A stretch of DNA of 64,000 bases from Stercorarius parasiticus (Eukaryota; Chordata; Aves; Charadriiformes; Stercorariidae): contig VWZL01002825.1 in the NCBI GenBank assembly GCA_013396915.1, positions 527,327 through 591,326 of the forward strand, in the 5' to 3' direction. Both the position numbers and the translations under genes were made by a program. Numbering within the stretch: the stretch's first letter is position 1; the number at the start of each line of letters is the position of its first letter. The notes beneath the pieces are model-generated. The model had not been told where the DNA came from, made no database searches, and worked only from the letters and a program-made list of their open reading frames with translations. Positions 1-11,011 of the stretch are shown piece after piece.

Positions 1-1250
1 ATAAATGTAAATGCTTACCACACAAGAGGGAAAAAAGCTCCTAAATATGAAGCACTTTCCCCTCCCCCCCAAATAATTCAATTTTTGTGGAGCAGAATGA
101 AAAACATCAATGTTTCTGATCACTATGGCATAGTAGCAAAAGGAAATAACAGACACCGATGCCGCTGGAAGAGGTTTACCCATCCTGTTGATGCCCGGAC
201 AATAATCTGAATTACACAGATTGTATTTTATAGCCAGTCAGTGATTAGTTTTAAGCCACAAACTGCACACCCAACCCAACAACCAGCAAACATCAGGGAA
301 CTAGCTGACAAAGAAACATGGAGAGATACTATTGGGGACAAGTGTATCTGGAGGACTCAGGCTTAGCGGTAAGACTGTAATGCAGAGAAGCATCCAAAAA
401 TGCATGGTCTTGGTGTCCTCCTTGCCCAAGTATGAAATGAGCTTCTGACACACCCTTTAATGGACTGGGCAGAAGTTGGGTTGAAAAGACCTCCTCTTGT
501 GACAGTGTTAATGAGAGGCAATGGAAGAATTATCCTGAAATATTTAATTGACACGTTTCATGCTTTAACTCTGGACGCGGCACTCTAAGAAAGCTACATG
601 GCATTAATTTTTCAGTGTTGTCTAGAGGTTTTATTAATGTCGTCGTCTAAAAGCTGCATTGATAAATGAACTCATTTAAAGAAAAAAACCCACATAAAGA
701 AACATATATCAGTGACTTAATGTAAACCACTATTTTTATTGTACCTGGTATCAGATGACCATGCTTATATGGGATTATTATTTCAGAGAAGCACACAGAG
801 CAGCATGTGAATACATGTCTATTCCCCGGTTAAGAGACTCAGGAATGACCTCACCAGCTTTATAGACTCAGTTAAAAGTTAAAAAGAAGAAAAAGAAGTT
901 TTATCTCTGGAAGATACTTCTACTAATTTGGTTTTTAACAGTTTCACCACCAGCAACTCATTACTATCAACATCAGCACAGGTAATCAAAATGCTTAAAT
1001 CATCTCATTTAAGCACCATCATGACTTCCAGGGTGATGGGTACGTAAGGGCCTTCTTCAGAGTTGCAGCCTGTCACGTGAAATTCAAGTCATGGATTGCT
1101 CTCAACAACACAGACACTTCCGGAATGGAACAACAAACCTATGGAAAACTACTAGGAATTGAAAGAGGAAAGTGGCCATAATTATGTTTCGGAACCTAGA
1201 TTTTAGAATAGCATTAAGCCAGGATATCTCTTGATTCACACACTGCTACC
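1..1250. other. Gene-free AT-rich stretch
   Basis: No coding exon, RNA gene or recognisable transposon is seen. A minus-strand frame at 363-554 has no recognisable domain. The sequence is AT-leaning with short homopolymer runs, such as the C-run near 64-70. It is probably intergenic or intronic. Confidence 0.6.
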
Positions 1251-1410
1251 TTCAAGCCACATCAGTAGATTCTTTTTCCAAAATTAATACACCACATTTT
1301 TAAATTAAATTGTATGATTTTCTTCCCATTTTCAAGCCACATCAGTAGATTATTTTTCCAAAATTAATACCCCGCATTTAAAAATTAAATTGTATGATTT
1401 TTTTCCCATT
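1251..1410. repeat. 80-bp tandem duplication, two copies
   Basis: Two head-to-tail copies of an 80-bp unit, 1251-1330 and 1331-1410, both begin TTCAAGCCACATCAGTAGAT and end in TTCCCATT. They differ at only a few positions and the junction is exact. The flanks show no third copy. The high identity suggests a recent segmental tandem duplication rather than an old satellite. Confidence 0.95.
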
Positions 1411-3910
1411 TGCACAGTTCATGATTCAATAGCAGTTTTCGTAATGAACAGATAATTAAATTTTCACTTTTCAGCCTTGATGCTTTGTTTATTTAACAAG
1501 TCTGATTAAGAAATAAGTAGCCCACCACTTGGTATCACTCCAGCTATTTCCAGTATCTCATTATGTTTATTGTAACAACCCACATCCAACCCACCAGGAG
1601 AAGCAGGGAGACTCCGGAGAAATACCATCCTTCGATTCAGTAGTGCAAATCAAAGAAAATGTTGGTTTGTTTGAATTAGGGAAGGGAAAGCAGAGAAAAA
1701 TAAACTGCAAACCAAAGTATGTTCCTACTTATGGCACTTTCCCCTGGATTAAGCAAGAGATCCAGCACAACTTTAAACCATAAATGATAAAGATAGAAAA
1801 GCTTACTCACTCTAACTTGACTTAGGTAGCCAGAATACCATTATCACAAACAACACCAGGCCCATAATGTGGCCCTTCTTGATCAAAGTAGGGAAAGAAA
1901 AACTGGTGCTGAAAGCGTAAAACAACAAAAATAGTTCCCTCGGTGCAGAAATCACACCTGACAGGCCATGTCCAGATAACTTTTTGGGTTTTATCCCCCT
2001 GTTCCTTTTCCATTGCCACATCTGTCTGGAACCAGAAGGAAAACTGCAGATGCCATGAAACTCTTATCCTCCTTATTCCAGAGAAATTCGAAAATAGAAA
2101 CAAATTCTCTTCTCGGGTATGAGAAAATAATATCTTCACCAAAGCCAACAGTAATACCAAGGGCTTCAGGGGTGTTGGTGAGGACTATCTTTTGCTCTGG
2201 GTTGCTCTGGGTTCAGCATAGCCTCTCTGCTATCCTAAACACTATTTATCTTTCTGTGTGACATGATTCCCCCGACAAGTAACAGAGGAAACAGCACATT
2301 CGCCTTCACCTATCCATAGTAGGTGACAGTTCTGCCCAGCAGCTCTCTTGATGGCATTCCGTCTTTATATAGATATAAATTAATTTCTAGCTTCTACTCA
2401 CACCCAAGAAAATATATTAGATTCACTTATTGCTCCACTTAGTATCATTTCCACTTAACAGAAGTGAGCTGAGATACATTTCTGCACCTTAAAGACAGGA
2501 AACACCTCTCTCCTTCCCTCACTCCTTCCAACCTACAGACAATGTCTCACTGTCTTCTCTGTATAGCCCTGATTCAAAGATAATTGGGGGAAAAAAATTA
2601 ATCAATGATCTTTGCGCTGATTCCCATTATTAGAGTATCACATCAGCGTTTAGCCTGAGGAGCACTGAGCTGTGTAAATACTTTTTTGGGCTTCAGTGGG
2701 AGAAAATAGTAGGGTTCACTAAATTGATGCAAGAGAAAAAGGTTGTAATTATTAAACCAAAATATGTAACTCAGCTAGCTTAAGTAAATAGTCTCATGCC
2801 CAAAGGCCGCAGTATTTTTCTGTATGTGTCTTTATCCCATTACAGACTGTAACGAGAATGTAAAGGATGATAGCAGAAATTATATCTAAGAAGAAACCTC
2901 AGTACGCCAGTATATGTTGCATAGTGAGGGTATGAAATGATAGAAAACTTTGTTCCTTAAGCAAAATGATATGAAGTGAATGGCAGGCCCCTTTGTGCAG
3001 AGAGATGTATTTGGCTGCGGGCTGCTCAAGCCAGAGCTGTGAATGCAGGCAGTCAGGAAAAGTGGGCAACTCCAGGAAAATTCAAGGAGTACAGGGAAAA
3101 GGCTGAGCCCTGGATGGGAGCCAAATAAATCTTGTTGAGGAAAAATAAATATCTCTGCTGGATGTCATTCAGAGATACTGCTATTAAGCTGGTATTTCCC
3201 AGTGAAGCTTGTAATCACAACCGAAGCCTCCTGCAGCAGCAGTGACTGCTCATAGCTACAGAAAACCGAATCTGTGTTCAAGAATGAAAAAAGGTACCTA
3301 AATTTTGCTAAAAACAAAAAAGCACCATCTACGTGACTTGTTAAGCTGCTTCATCCTCAAAACTTGTCCAATTACCAGTGCAGAATAACACTTTGATTAT
3401 TTCTTTCGTCCTGACCCAGGAAATCTGCAGGACACCCACAGTTGTCAACTGAAGCAGCAGCACCAGTGGTGTGACACAGGACCTTCTGTTGGGACAGGTA
3501 AACATGAGTTGGGTCATCTGCGTTTTGCTCCTCTCACCCATGAAATCAAGGTGGGTTTAATGATAGGTAACTATTCTCCTCCCATAAAGATTTCATTCCT
3601 CTCTGTGGTGCCCACCAGGTCACCTCGCAGGCAGAGACCAGTTAGACACAGAAACCACCTCAGAGCTTCAGGTAACGACTGCGCTGGCAAACTGTCCCCG
3701 TAGGCTTGTGCTGCTTCTATGTTCTTGCCATGGCACCACGTACCAATCGCTGCCAGGCACCACACAGAGCCCTGAGCTGCCCGGTACAACGTCTCCCATG
3801 CTCTAGTGACTGAACCCAAGAAGTAACAGAGGTCACTTCTGAAGCTGGGAGCCTCACTGAAGCAGGAATCGTCACTGGCAAGACGATGGTCAACAGGGAG
3901 CACTGAAATA
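1411..3910. other. Gene-free stretch before the CR1 element
   Basis: No recognisable exon. Overlapping open frames on both strands at about 1812-2261, and a 110-codon minus frame at 3571-3903, match no family I know. The interval 2580-2790 is TAAT-rich and could be a conserved noncoding element, but nothing more than composition supports that. Confidence 0.55.
2192..2213. repeat. Short 10-bp tandem repeat
   Basis: The unit TTGCTCTGGG occurs twice head to tail, at 2192-2201 and 2202-2211, with two further matching bases. It is a minor replication-slippage type duplication. Confidence 0.9.
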
Positions 3911-4030
3911 TAGAATCATAGAATCGTTTAGGTTGGAAAAGACCTTTAAGATCATCAAATCTAAACTTTATGTCTGAAACTGACTGATCACATTGACTGA
4001 TTATTGAGTTTTACAGCACTAAGCACCTGA
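3911..4030 (-). mobile_element. CR1 LINE 3' end, 5'-truncated
   Basis: The plus strand reads TAGAATCATAGAATCG followed by GGTTGGAAAAGACC and TTTAAGATCATC, which is the reverse complement of the 3' tail of avian CR1 non-LTR retrotransposons. The element is therefore on the minus strand with its 3' end at 3911, including about one and a half units of the terminal ATTCTATG-type octamer. Similarity fades to the right, where CACTAAGCACCTGAA near 4017-4031 still resembles the CR1 3' untranslated region. No reverse transcriptase is present, so this is a typical dead, 5'-truncated copy. CR1 makes no regular target-site duplication and none is seen. This is the strongest taxonomic marker in the window. 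The right boundary is approximate. Confidence 0.92.
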
Positions 4031-4101
4031 ACCAGCCTGGAAACAAACCTAGGAACTGTGACTTTTCTGCTGACATTTTCATCTATCCAAACACGGATTT
4101 C

Positions 4102-4123
4102 TTTTTTTTTTTTTTTCTTTTTT
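4102..4123. repeat. Poly-T tract
   Basis: A run of 15 T, then one C, then six T. There is no adjacent element body, so it is not clearly a retroposon tail. It reads as low-complexity sequence. Confidence 0.9.
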
Positions 4124-5095
4124 AAAAGTTAGCAGGATAAAATATCGGAGTGTGCAGAATGACTGGCTGCTATATTTAACTCAGACAAACACATAACAAA
4201 TCACTATTCTGTAGAAAGAAGGCACACCTCATAGGCTATATTTTTTTTTCTTGAGACCTGGACGTAAGACCACAACCCTCTAAATAATCCTCCAGAAATA
4301 AACCAATGAAATGTTCACTCTGACAACAGACACAGTATTATACCTGCAGCTGGTAAATGTTTCCACAGTTCAACCACCTTTCCTTTTCGTTTCCAGTAAA
4401 AATTTGATCCCAGGGGAAAGAGTCAGCAGCTAGGATTTTAATTACTTTTCTGCAATAACGTAGAATGGAGAGTAACATTTTTTTAATGCTACTGATGTAT
4501 TCTACTTTTCTCCTCTTTCGTGAAGGGGAGGACAGAGGACAATTTACAGGAAAGGCAGATGCCCAATGGAGAGCCATCCCTTTTGTCTCTGATATCTCTC
4601 AACCCTTCGTTATTTGCTATCTCCCCACAGCCCAAAGACACAGTATCTTGTGAATTCGACGAGGACTTCAGAGAACATTGTCCCTGCAGCACTGTCCGCT
4701 CAGTCTGTCAGACCAGACTCTGGGTGAAGCGAACGGATTCCAGCACCTTGCTTGACTGCAACTAAAATGTCAGGGGCTCTGAAACTGGGGACTACCGTAA
4801 GTTTCAAATTAAAATCCAGTATTTGACTACGAAAATGTTCCAAAGTCAGGAGGACAAATCCCCTCTCCTACGAGCTTGCCTTCAGAAGTTGCTTGGTAGC
4901 CTGTTTGTTTTAAATAAAAAAACCCTAGGAGAGTTCTGATTCACCTTCGAGGTTTGAGTTTTCATATATTTCTGTCATGCTTTCAAACTTTGGCATTTCC
5001 TTTTCTTCCACGAGAACCAGAAACTTCTTTTCAGATAAAAGATAATACTGATGTTATTTTTGCTGATTTCAGCTGGGAGTGAAGGAAATATGCTC

Positions 5096-5148
5096 ACATA
5101 TATAACCACATACATATATACTTATAAGCATAATGTGTATATATATAT
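5096..5148. repeat. TA/CA-rich microsatellite-like tract
   Basis: Interrupted blocks of CATATATA, CATACATATATA and GTGTATATATATAT form a low-melting, partly self-complementary stretch. It is degenerate rather than a clean dinucleotide array. Confidence 0.8.
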
Positions 5149-6738
5149 CTGTTCACATTCACATAAACATGCTGCCAGCTCCACATACACAATATTGCAA
5201 GCGCTGAAGTACTGAAGTCTAGTTGTGATTTTTATGATGTATCCCCCAAAAAGCATGCTGAATCCCATCTTCCCTGCTCCAGCACAACGCTCTTTTGCCA
5301 GAAGGCACATAAGAGTTGCTTCCTGAGGCAAGTGGTGGGGAAAGACAGAAGAGCATCTTCCCCGTAATGGCACTGAGAGCAGGAATTGAGCAGAGGAGAG
5401 CCGGAAGCTTCAGAACTGCGGGCAAATACGCTTTGGAGTGTGCGAGCGATGGACAAGAAGAGCACCCACACAAGTGGAAAATGAACGTTTCCTGTTTGGA
5501 TAAATCCTTTCCACTTATCCCATTATTCTAAGAGGTTTGTCTGGTCAATCTTCATCTCAGTTTGCCGGCAGGCCATGCACAGAGCGCTGACATTTCCACT
5601 GCAGGAGTCCCTGGCAAGGGCAAAGTGCCATAAACACTATTGTACTCCAGCACCGTGCTGGTAATGCTTCTGGGAGTTTGATTTCTTAGTGGATTATCCA
5701 GGAAGAGAAGTGGGGAACGACCAGGGAAATTAAGTAGCATGAGAGCCCCAGCTTTCTTTCAAATGCCTTTGCCACACAAATTTCTCTTTTGCAGTATATC
5801 AATACGCATCCAGCGTCCTTCCTTGACACTTCAAGTGGACATTGTATTTTTCTTCTGGGATCTCCGTGTATATATATAATGTCATTTCCTATTTCTCTAA
5901 AGCTAGAGGCTTAGATATACCTCAAACATAACCTGCTTTCGATTTCTGTAATAACTATGATTTATATTAATGCTGTTTTATAACTAGCTACCCTCTGCCC
6001 TGAACTCATAAACTAGAACTGTGTTCCCAAATTTTGAAATGAGACTTTAGGATAATAAAGCTTGCAATATTGCAGCCTTTCTCTGTCAATACACTACCCC
6101 TCATCCAAACCACACATTATCACTTAAAGCCTTTGCTTCTAAAATTTGAAAATATCTTTTTCCAATGTTCTTATTCGACTGTGGTTTGATATATCGACAT
6201 TCAGGAAACGCAAGCCTGATGATGACCAATAGCCATATCTAATAATAAAAAATGTAGATACTACTATGAAAAGGGGAGCTTTCTAATTGATTTCTGTTTG
6301 ATACTGGAATGAGCACAAGTTTTGGCCCCAAAGTTAGACTTAACAACTGTAGAAACAAGTTTCAAGGGACCAAATGTTTTGTGTTAAAATACAGTGAATG
6401 CTTGCTTCAAGTTTCTTGGAAAGGTACTCGTTACATTTCAATACGCAATTCTTATCCTGCAGAACTGCAAGTGACTCAGAATCGCATAGTCAGTGAGATC
6501 CACGTTCATGGCTTAGTTTGGGTTGGATAGCATTTGTCAGTCAAAGAAATTCCTAAGATGATGTGTGCGTCAAACCCGCAAAGAGAAATGAACGCTGACA
6601 ACTTCAAAATTGGAAAATATCCTTCCATAATAATAAAATGCTAACTGCAGGGTCTAACTCAGAGTCCTGAGGGTTTCAGCAGTCCCTAAAGTATCTAACA
6701 TTCTACAAGATATTTCAAAATAGTAATATTTCACTCTA

Positions 6739-6895
6739 ATGGCGGGAGGCTGGGCGGTCCCGCGCAGAGCATCCCGTCCCCATGCAGGACAATGTCCCCA
6801 TTGTTGGGCGGCAGCGGGCGGTTCCGGTGCTGGCAGGGGCTGCGCTCCCGCTCCCACCCCTGCCTGGCTGCTGAGCGCACTCTATGAGCGTTTTA
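6739..6895. promoter_or_regulatory. Isolated CpG-rich block
   Basis: About 13 CpG dinucleotides by hand count in roughly 155 bases, with GGGCGG boxes (Sp1-type) near 6753, 6807 and 6817. It is sharply flanked by AT-rich DNA on both sides. A plus-strand frame opens with ATG at the left edge and runs to 6978, but its protein is compositionally biased and not recognised. It could be a small orphan CpG island, an alternative promoter, or a GC-rich insertion. Regulatory function is inferred only from composition. Confidence 0.45.
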
Positions 6896-8110
6896 AAATT
6901 TATTTACAGGTTATTATTTTTTTTAATTCCATTTTTTCCCCATTTTGCTATGAAGAAGATGTAATTTTTAAGAAATAATATTCCTGGGGCACTCCGATGG
7001 GAGTCGGAAGCCTTGGTTTCCCAGCTTGGTTCGGGTTCCTGTCACTCTTGCTGCAGCCGGCAGGTTACCAGTTGGCTGCCTGGTATTTCGGTGCCCTGTG
7101 CTCTGGGGAACACGATCGTCAAACATGCTTTTTTGGTTTTTTGCTATTTCCTTTTTTTTTCTTGTGGTGGAGAAACAAATAGTCCTAATCTGCTAAACTC
7201 ATAATAAGAGTTCTCCTTTTACCCAAGAGAGACCTTGATTTTAATGATAAACTCTGGAAACAACCTCTTTTGCTGTATGGTGTCAATAACTCTAAAGAGT
7301 TTGCAATCAGGGGAGTACAAAAGGTTACTCTGGCTGAAGATGTGCCATACAATGTTCATACACATTCAGATTTGTGGTATATCCGTAAGACTCTATCTAT
7401 TTATCTGTTAAAGCTACCACTTTGCTATATGTCTTTACAGTTCCCTGCCCATTGTTCTCCTGCGTTCCAGGAGGAACGAGACATCCAGAAATAAGCACTG
7501 TAGAATGCACACGTCATAATTCCCCGCTCGCGTGTCCTCTCTGGCCAACAAACATTTTCATTTGTAATATTGAAGACACTTGAGTTCCCAGCTCTTTCAT
7601 TACTTGTAGATTGTTAACACGAAAGTAATAATTGTACAAACACAAACAATGAAACGGCAAGAAAGATTGCAGCCCTTGAAGAGAGGAAGGGACTCAGCGC
7701 CGAGGTGTGCAGAAGCTTCAACCAATTCTTCATGAACTTTTTCCCCACCCTACTGTGGGGTGCTAGCACATCCCTAGGGCAAGAGGATGGTTCTCCTGTA
7801 GATTTGCAGGTAACTTTCTATTATATATAACTGACATCATAGGCATTTTTAATGAAATACTAACGGTCCTGCTTTTAATAGAGTTTCAGCACAACCTAAA
7901 TTAAGTCATTGGAAGAGAGATATTGTCCCATTAAGAACAGTAAAACCTTAAGCTCCCTTCCTGAAGAGTAGCTCTGGGCAGTTAAAGTGACAATCAATTT
8001 AAACAGGCGATATTGCTTTATAAGTCTCTGAAGTGTGAAGTCCCAGCATGCCTGATGTATTTCATTTTAATTTCCTTTTGGAAAACAGAGCTGTGGTTAG
8101 TGGGGAACCT

Positions 8111-8132
8111 CACGCGCACACACACACATGCA
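8111..8132. repeat. Alternating CG/CA tract
   Basis: Twenty-two bases alternate strictly pyrimidine-purine, starting CACGCGCACACA and ending CATGCA. It is a short CA microsatellite with CG steps at one end and is capable of forming Z-DNA. Confidence 0.9.
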
Positions 8133-10213
8133 AGAAAAGCCTTAGGAGTGCAGGAAAGGAGGAAATTATTTAACCCTTTCAAAAAGCTATACAATTTCTT
8201 TAGCTAAGTAAAGAAAAATAAGCATAGATACTTTCTCCTTTAGTTCCTGTGTAAAAATAAACAATAGTCTTGCATAGCTAATAACTACGTTAGGGCCCCT
8301 TGCTAATTTCTGCTACAAGGCCTGAAAACTTAGTGAAAAATCTTTTTTCCAGTTTCCCTTCACTTCAAGCAACTTCTAAATCAGGAGCTCATGCCCTCTA
8401 TAGGGGAAAAAGATAAGAATCATGTAATTTCATCTGATTTCCCATTTCCAAGCTATTTCTCTGACATCAGACCACACAGGTACATGGAGACTTGTTATCA
8501 GATGTAGCTTACTGTTGGTTTCAGGTCAAGCCTGATGTTTTCAAGATGGTAGCGCCCCTAAAATTGAGTGAGAAAGAGTCAAGATGACACAACAGCAGAT
8601 GTAGTGATGACAGTATCCACCTAAATAATGTTCCAAAGAGAAAAACTGTACGCTGCTTCAGCCCTATACCGAGATTATTTCAAAGAGATTGAGAAACTGT
8701 CATAGGAACAAAAACCTTTTCAGGATCTTCCCTTATTTTATTGGAAACCAATAGTTTATGGAATAATCAATATCATCAGGACCATCCTTCTACAGGCACT
8801 TGCCAAAAACAAGCAGAGACAATTGATTTATGACCCTGTAACAGAGAGACCTGCGAAAAAAAATAAATAATAATTCTGGTTGGAAGCCAATTAGATGCAT
8901 TTATGTTTGTTTGTAGTGCTCTAAATTATTATTTTTAATAGAAAGACTGAAAATCTGCCTCTTACAAGGTGACTTAAAAGTCATGCACATAGTTGAATCT
9001 CAGGAATATGTTTTTTTAAAATGGAAACAGACACACAAATAAAAAATCCTGACAGTTTTATTATCATATCGGTACGATCGTGGTTCAATTACAGGCGTGC
9101 GTTAAGCCAGTAATTACTCCAATTTCATGGGAAAACAGATAGAGATGTGCTGACGACATAATCAAGGACTGTAACAACTGTCCCACAGTTCTGCAAGTCG
9201 TGCTACATTTGGAGGAATCCTGCTGGTGTGTCTATGAAGGACAGGTCTGTTTATTTGTAGTATAGTGCAGTGTAGAAAGAAACTAAACTTGTATTTATTT
9301 TGCATATGTATATTGCATTTGCTAGCATGAAAGGAAGGCTCTCTATTTTTCCAGACCAATCAAGGAGAAAATTTTAATGGTCTAAACATCTCCCCCTTCC
9401 TGGCTGACAGCAGCTTTTGAAGCCCAGACCCAAAGTCAGCTAAGTTAGACAAGGTTCCTTCTTGTCTCATCATTTCATGAAGGTGTAGGAACAACATGGC
9501 TTGTCTATGCCCCAAGGAAATTCAAAGCAAGGGGCTCCCACATGCTACATTTAGTGCTGATGCCCATCACCAGGAGAACTGTGAAAGGCTTCTTTAGATT
9601 TAGCAAGCTAAATGGGGTATATCAAGTTGAAGTGGTTTAGAAATGTTGCATTCAGTTTTTGAGTGGGTGGTGGAAAGTGAGGAACTTAAAGATTAAGGCT
9701 TGAAAGGCAAAACTTATGAAGTCTTGCTTTTCAGGTATAAAAAACAAACAAAACCTGCACACTCAGAGAGCTCAGACCTGCCTCCTGCAGCCCTGAGCCA
9801 TACCGTCACCCAAGAGCTGAGCAGCTGAGGATGTCTCTATGTGCCATCCCCACGCAAAACCCCTCTCTGCATCCTAATGGGGGAGCTACAGAAACCACCG
9901 CTGGTCCAGATATGTAGTGGGGATACAAAATTTGCCTTCACAAAACTCAGAAAGAAGGATAATGGCTGGAAGTGCAAAGAACAGAAAACCCAGTTTATTA
10001 ATTCTTCAGCTGCACATGGAGAAACCGAAGTACCAGATAAAATCCAATTCTCCTTTAAAGCTTGGCTTGTTTGCTGTAAGCCACGCGGTTGCTCTCCAAA
10101 ATGTCACCTGTGATAAGCAGTACATAAAATATCCTGTCTTCGCAGGGGTGCACAAGAATCAGGGACAGGTTTTACTGAGAGTTTCTACGTTGGGCAGAAA
10201 TGGATGTGTTATC

Positions 10214-10237
10214 TGTTCTCTAAAATGTTCTCTAAAA
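10214..10237. repeat. 12-bp perfect tandem duplication
   Basis: TGTTCTCTAAAA occurs twice in direct succession (10214-10225 and 10226-10237). It probably arose by slippage. Confidence 0.95.
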
Positions 10238-10874
10238 TGAAGTAAGCAGGAAATATCTTGAACCTAGCTCTTCTTTTTTTTATACTTGCCTAGCAAGGCC
10301 ACAGGTCTGAATCCTCTTGGTGGGAGAATGAAACACTCAGATTAGTCCCCAGAGTAAAAAAAGATACTGAGTTTAGAGACAAAGTTCAAGAGTCCTGGAC
10401 TATGGATACAAGATTTGCAGTTCAAGCTTGATAGCTCTCAAGATTAAATACAAGAAATAAATATTTCTGAATTTGTGAAAGGGATTAAAATCTGGGAGCT
10501 CATTTTATCAGACTTTTTTCTGCCTCTCTAATAATTATGAGGGTATTAACTGCTTTAGAACAGCATTAATAGTGCATTTAAAGCATCAATGTGTGTGCTA
10601 TTACTAGCCTAATTCTTGTATTTATGATAAAAATCAGTTTATGTATCTGGCAAAAATTGTGTAATTAAAGTAAGGAAATTAATTAGAATGTCAAACAACG
10701 CTACAAGCAAGTCTCAAAGTATTTTACTCATAGGCCAAACCAGTAAGTGAAAAGACTGGTCACAGCTGGAGCTGGTTTGTGGCCAGATGAGCATGTGGGG
10801 TTGAGCACCCAGGGGTGAGCAATTGCCCTACAAAGCAAACCCCAAATATAATCCTCCTCTGGGGCTCTGCCTAG

Positions 10875-11005
10875 GTTTGCCTCCCTGGGAACTGCTCACA
10901 GTGAAATCCCTGCTCTGCACTATGGTCACGTAATCAGCCCAAGCGAGCTTGGAGAGTTTGACCCTGGGAACTGCTGGTCCCTGGGTGCGAAGGGGAGGTG
11001 CGCAG
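10875..11005 (+). other. Possible unannotated exon (weak)
   Basis: A near-perfect 5' splice site, GCGCAG|GTAAGTG, lies at 11005/11006, and an acceptor-like CTGCCTAG ends at 10874. One frame is open from 10852 through both boundaries until a stop near 11077, with no in-frame ATG, as an internal exon would allow. The segment is GC-richer than its flanks. It contains a 14-bp direct repeat, CCCTGGGAACTGCT, at 10883-10896 and 10962-10975. The encoded peptide is not one I recognise. The length of 131 bp is not a multiple of three. The acceptor has only a modest pyrimidine tract, so chance is a real alternative. Confidence 0.18.
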
Positions 11006-11011
11006 GTAAGT

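Larger units (their letters stand above)
4031..6738. other. Gene-free AT-rich stretch with simple repeats
   Basis: No supported gene. It contains a T-run (4102-4116), an AT/TA-rich microsatellite-like tract (5096-5148) and overlapping chance frames at 4338-4765 and 5122-5531. None of those frames shows a domain or a convincing pair of splice sites. Confidence 0.55.
6896..10874. other. Gene-free stretch
   Basis: No gene recognised. Minor items are a CA-type tract (8111-8132), a 12-bp tandem duplication (10214-10237), A/T homopolymers, and a TAAT-rich interval at about 10500-10690 that looks like many vertebrate conserved noncoding elements in composition. Overlapping plus-strand frames at 9841-10240 have no identifiable domain. 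Confidence 0.55.

Noticed and set aside
9063..9110. tRNA-like B-box (GGTTCAATTAC)
   Set aside because: No matching A-box, no cloverleaf and no terminator, so neither a tRNA nor a tRNA-derived SINE is supported.
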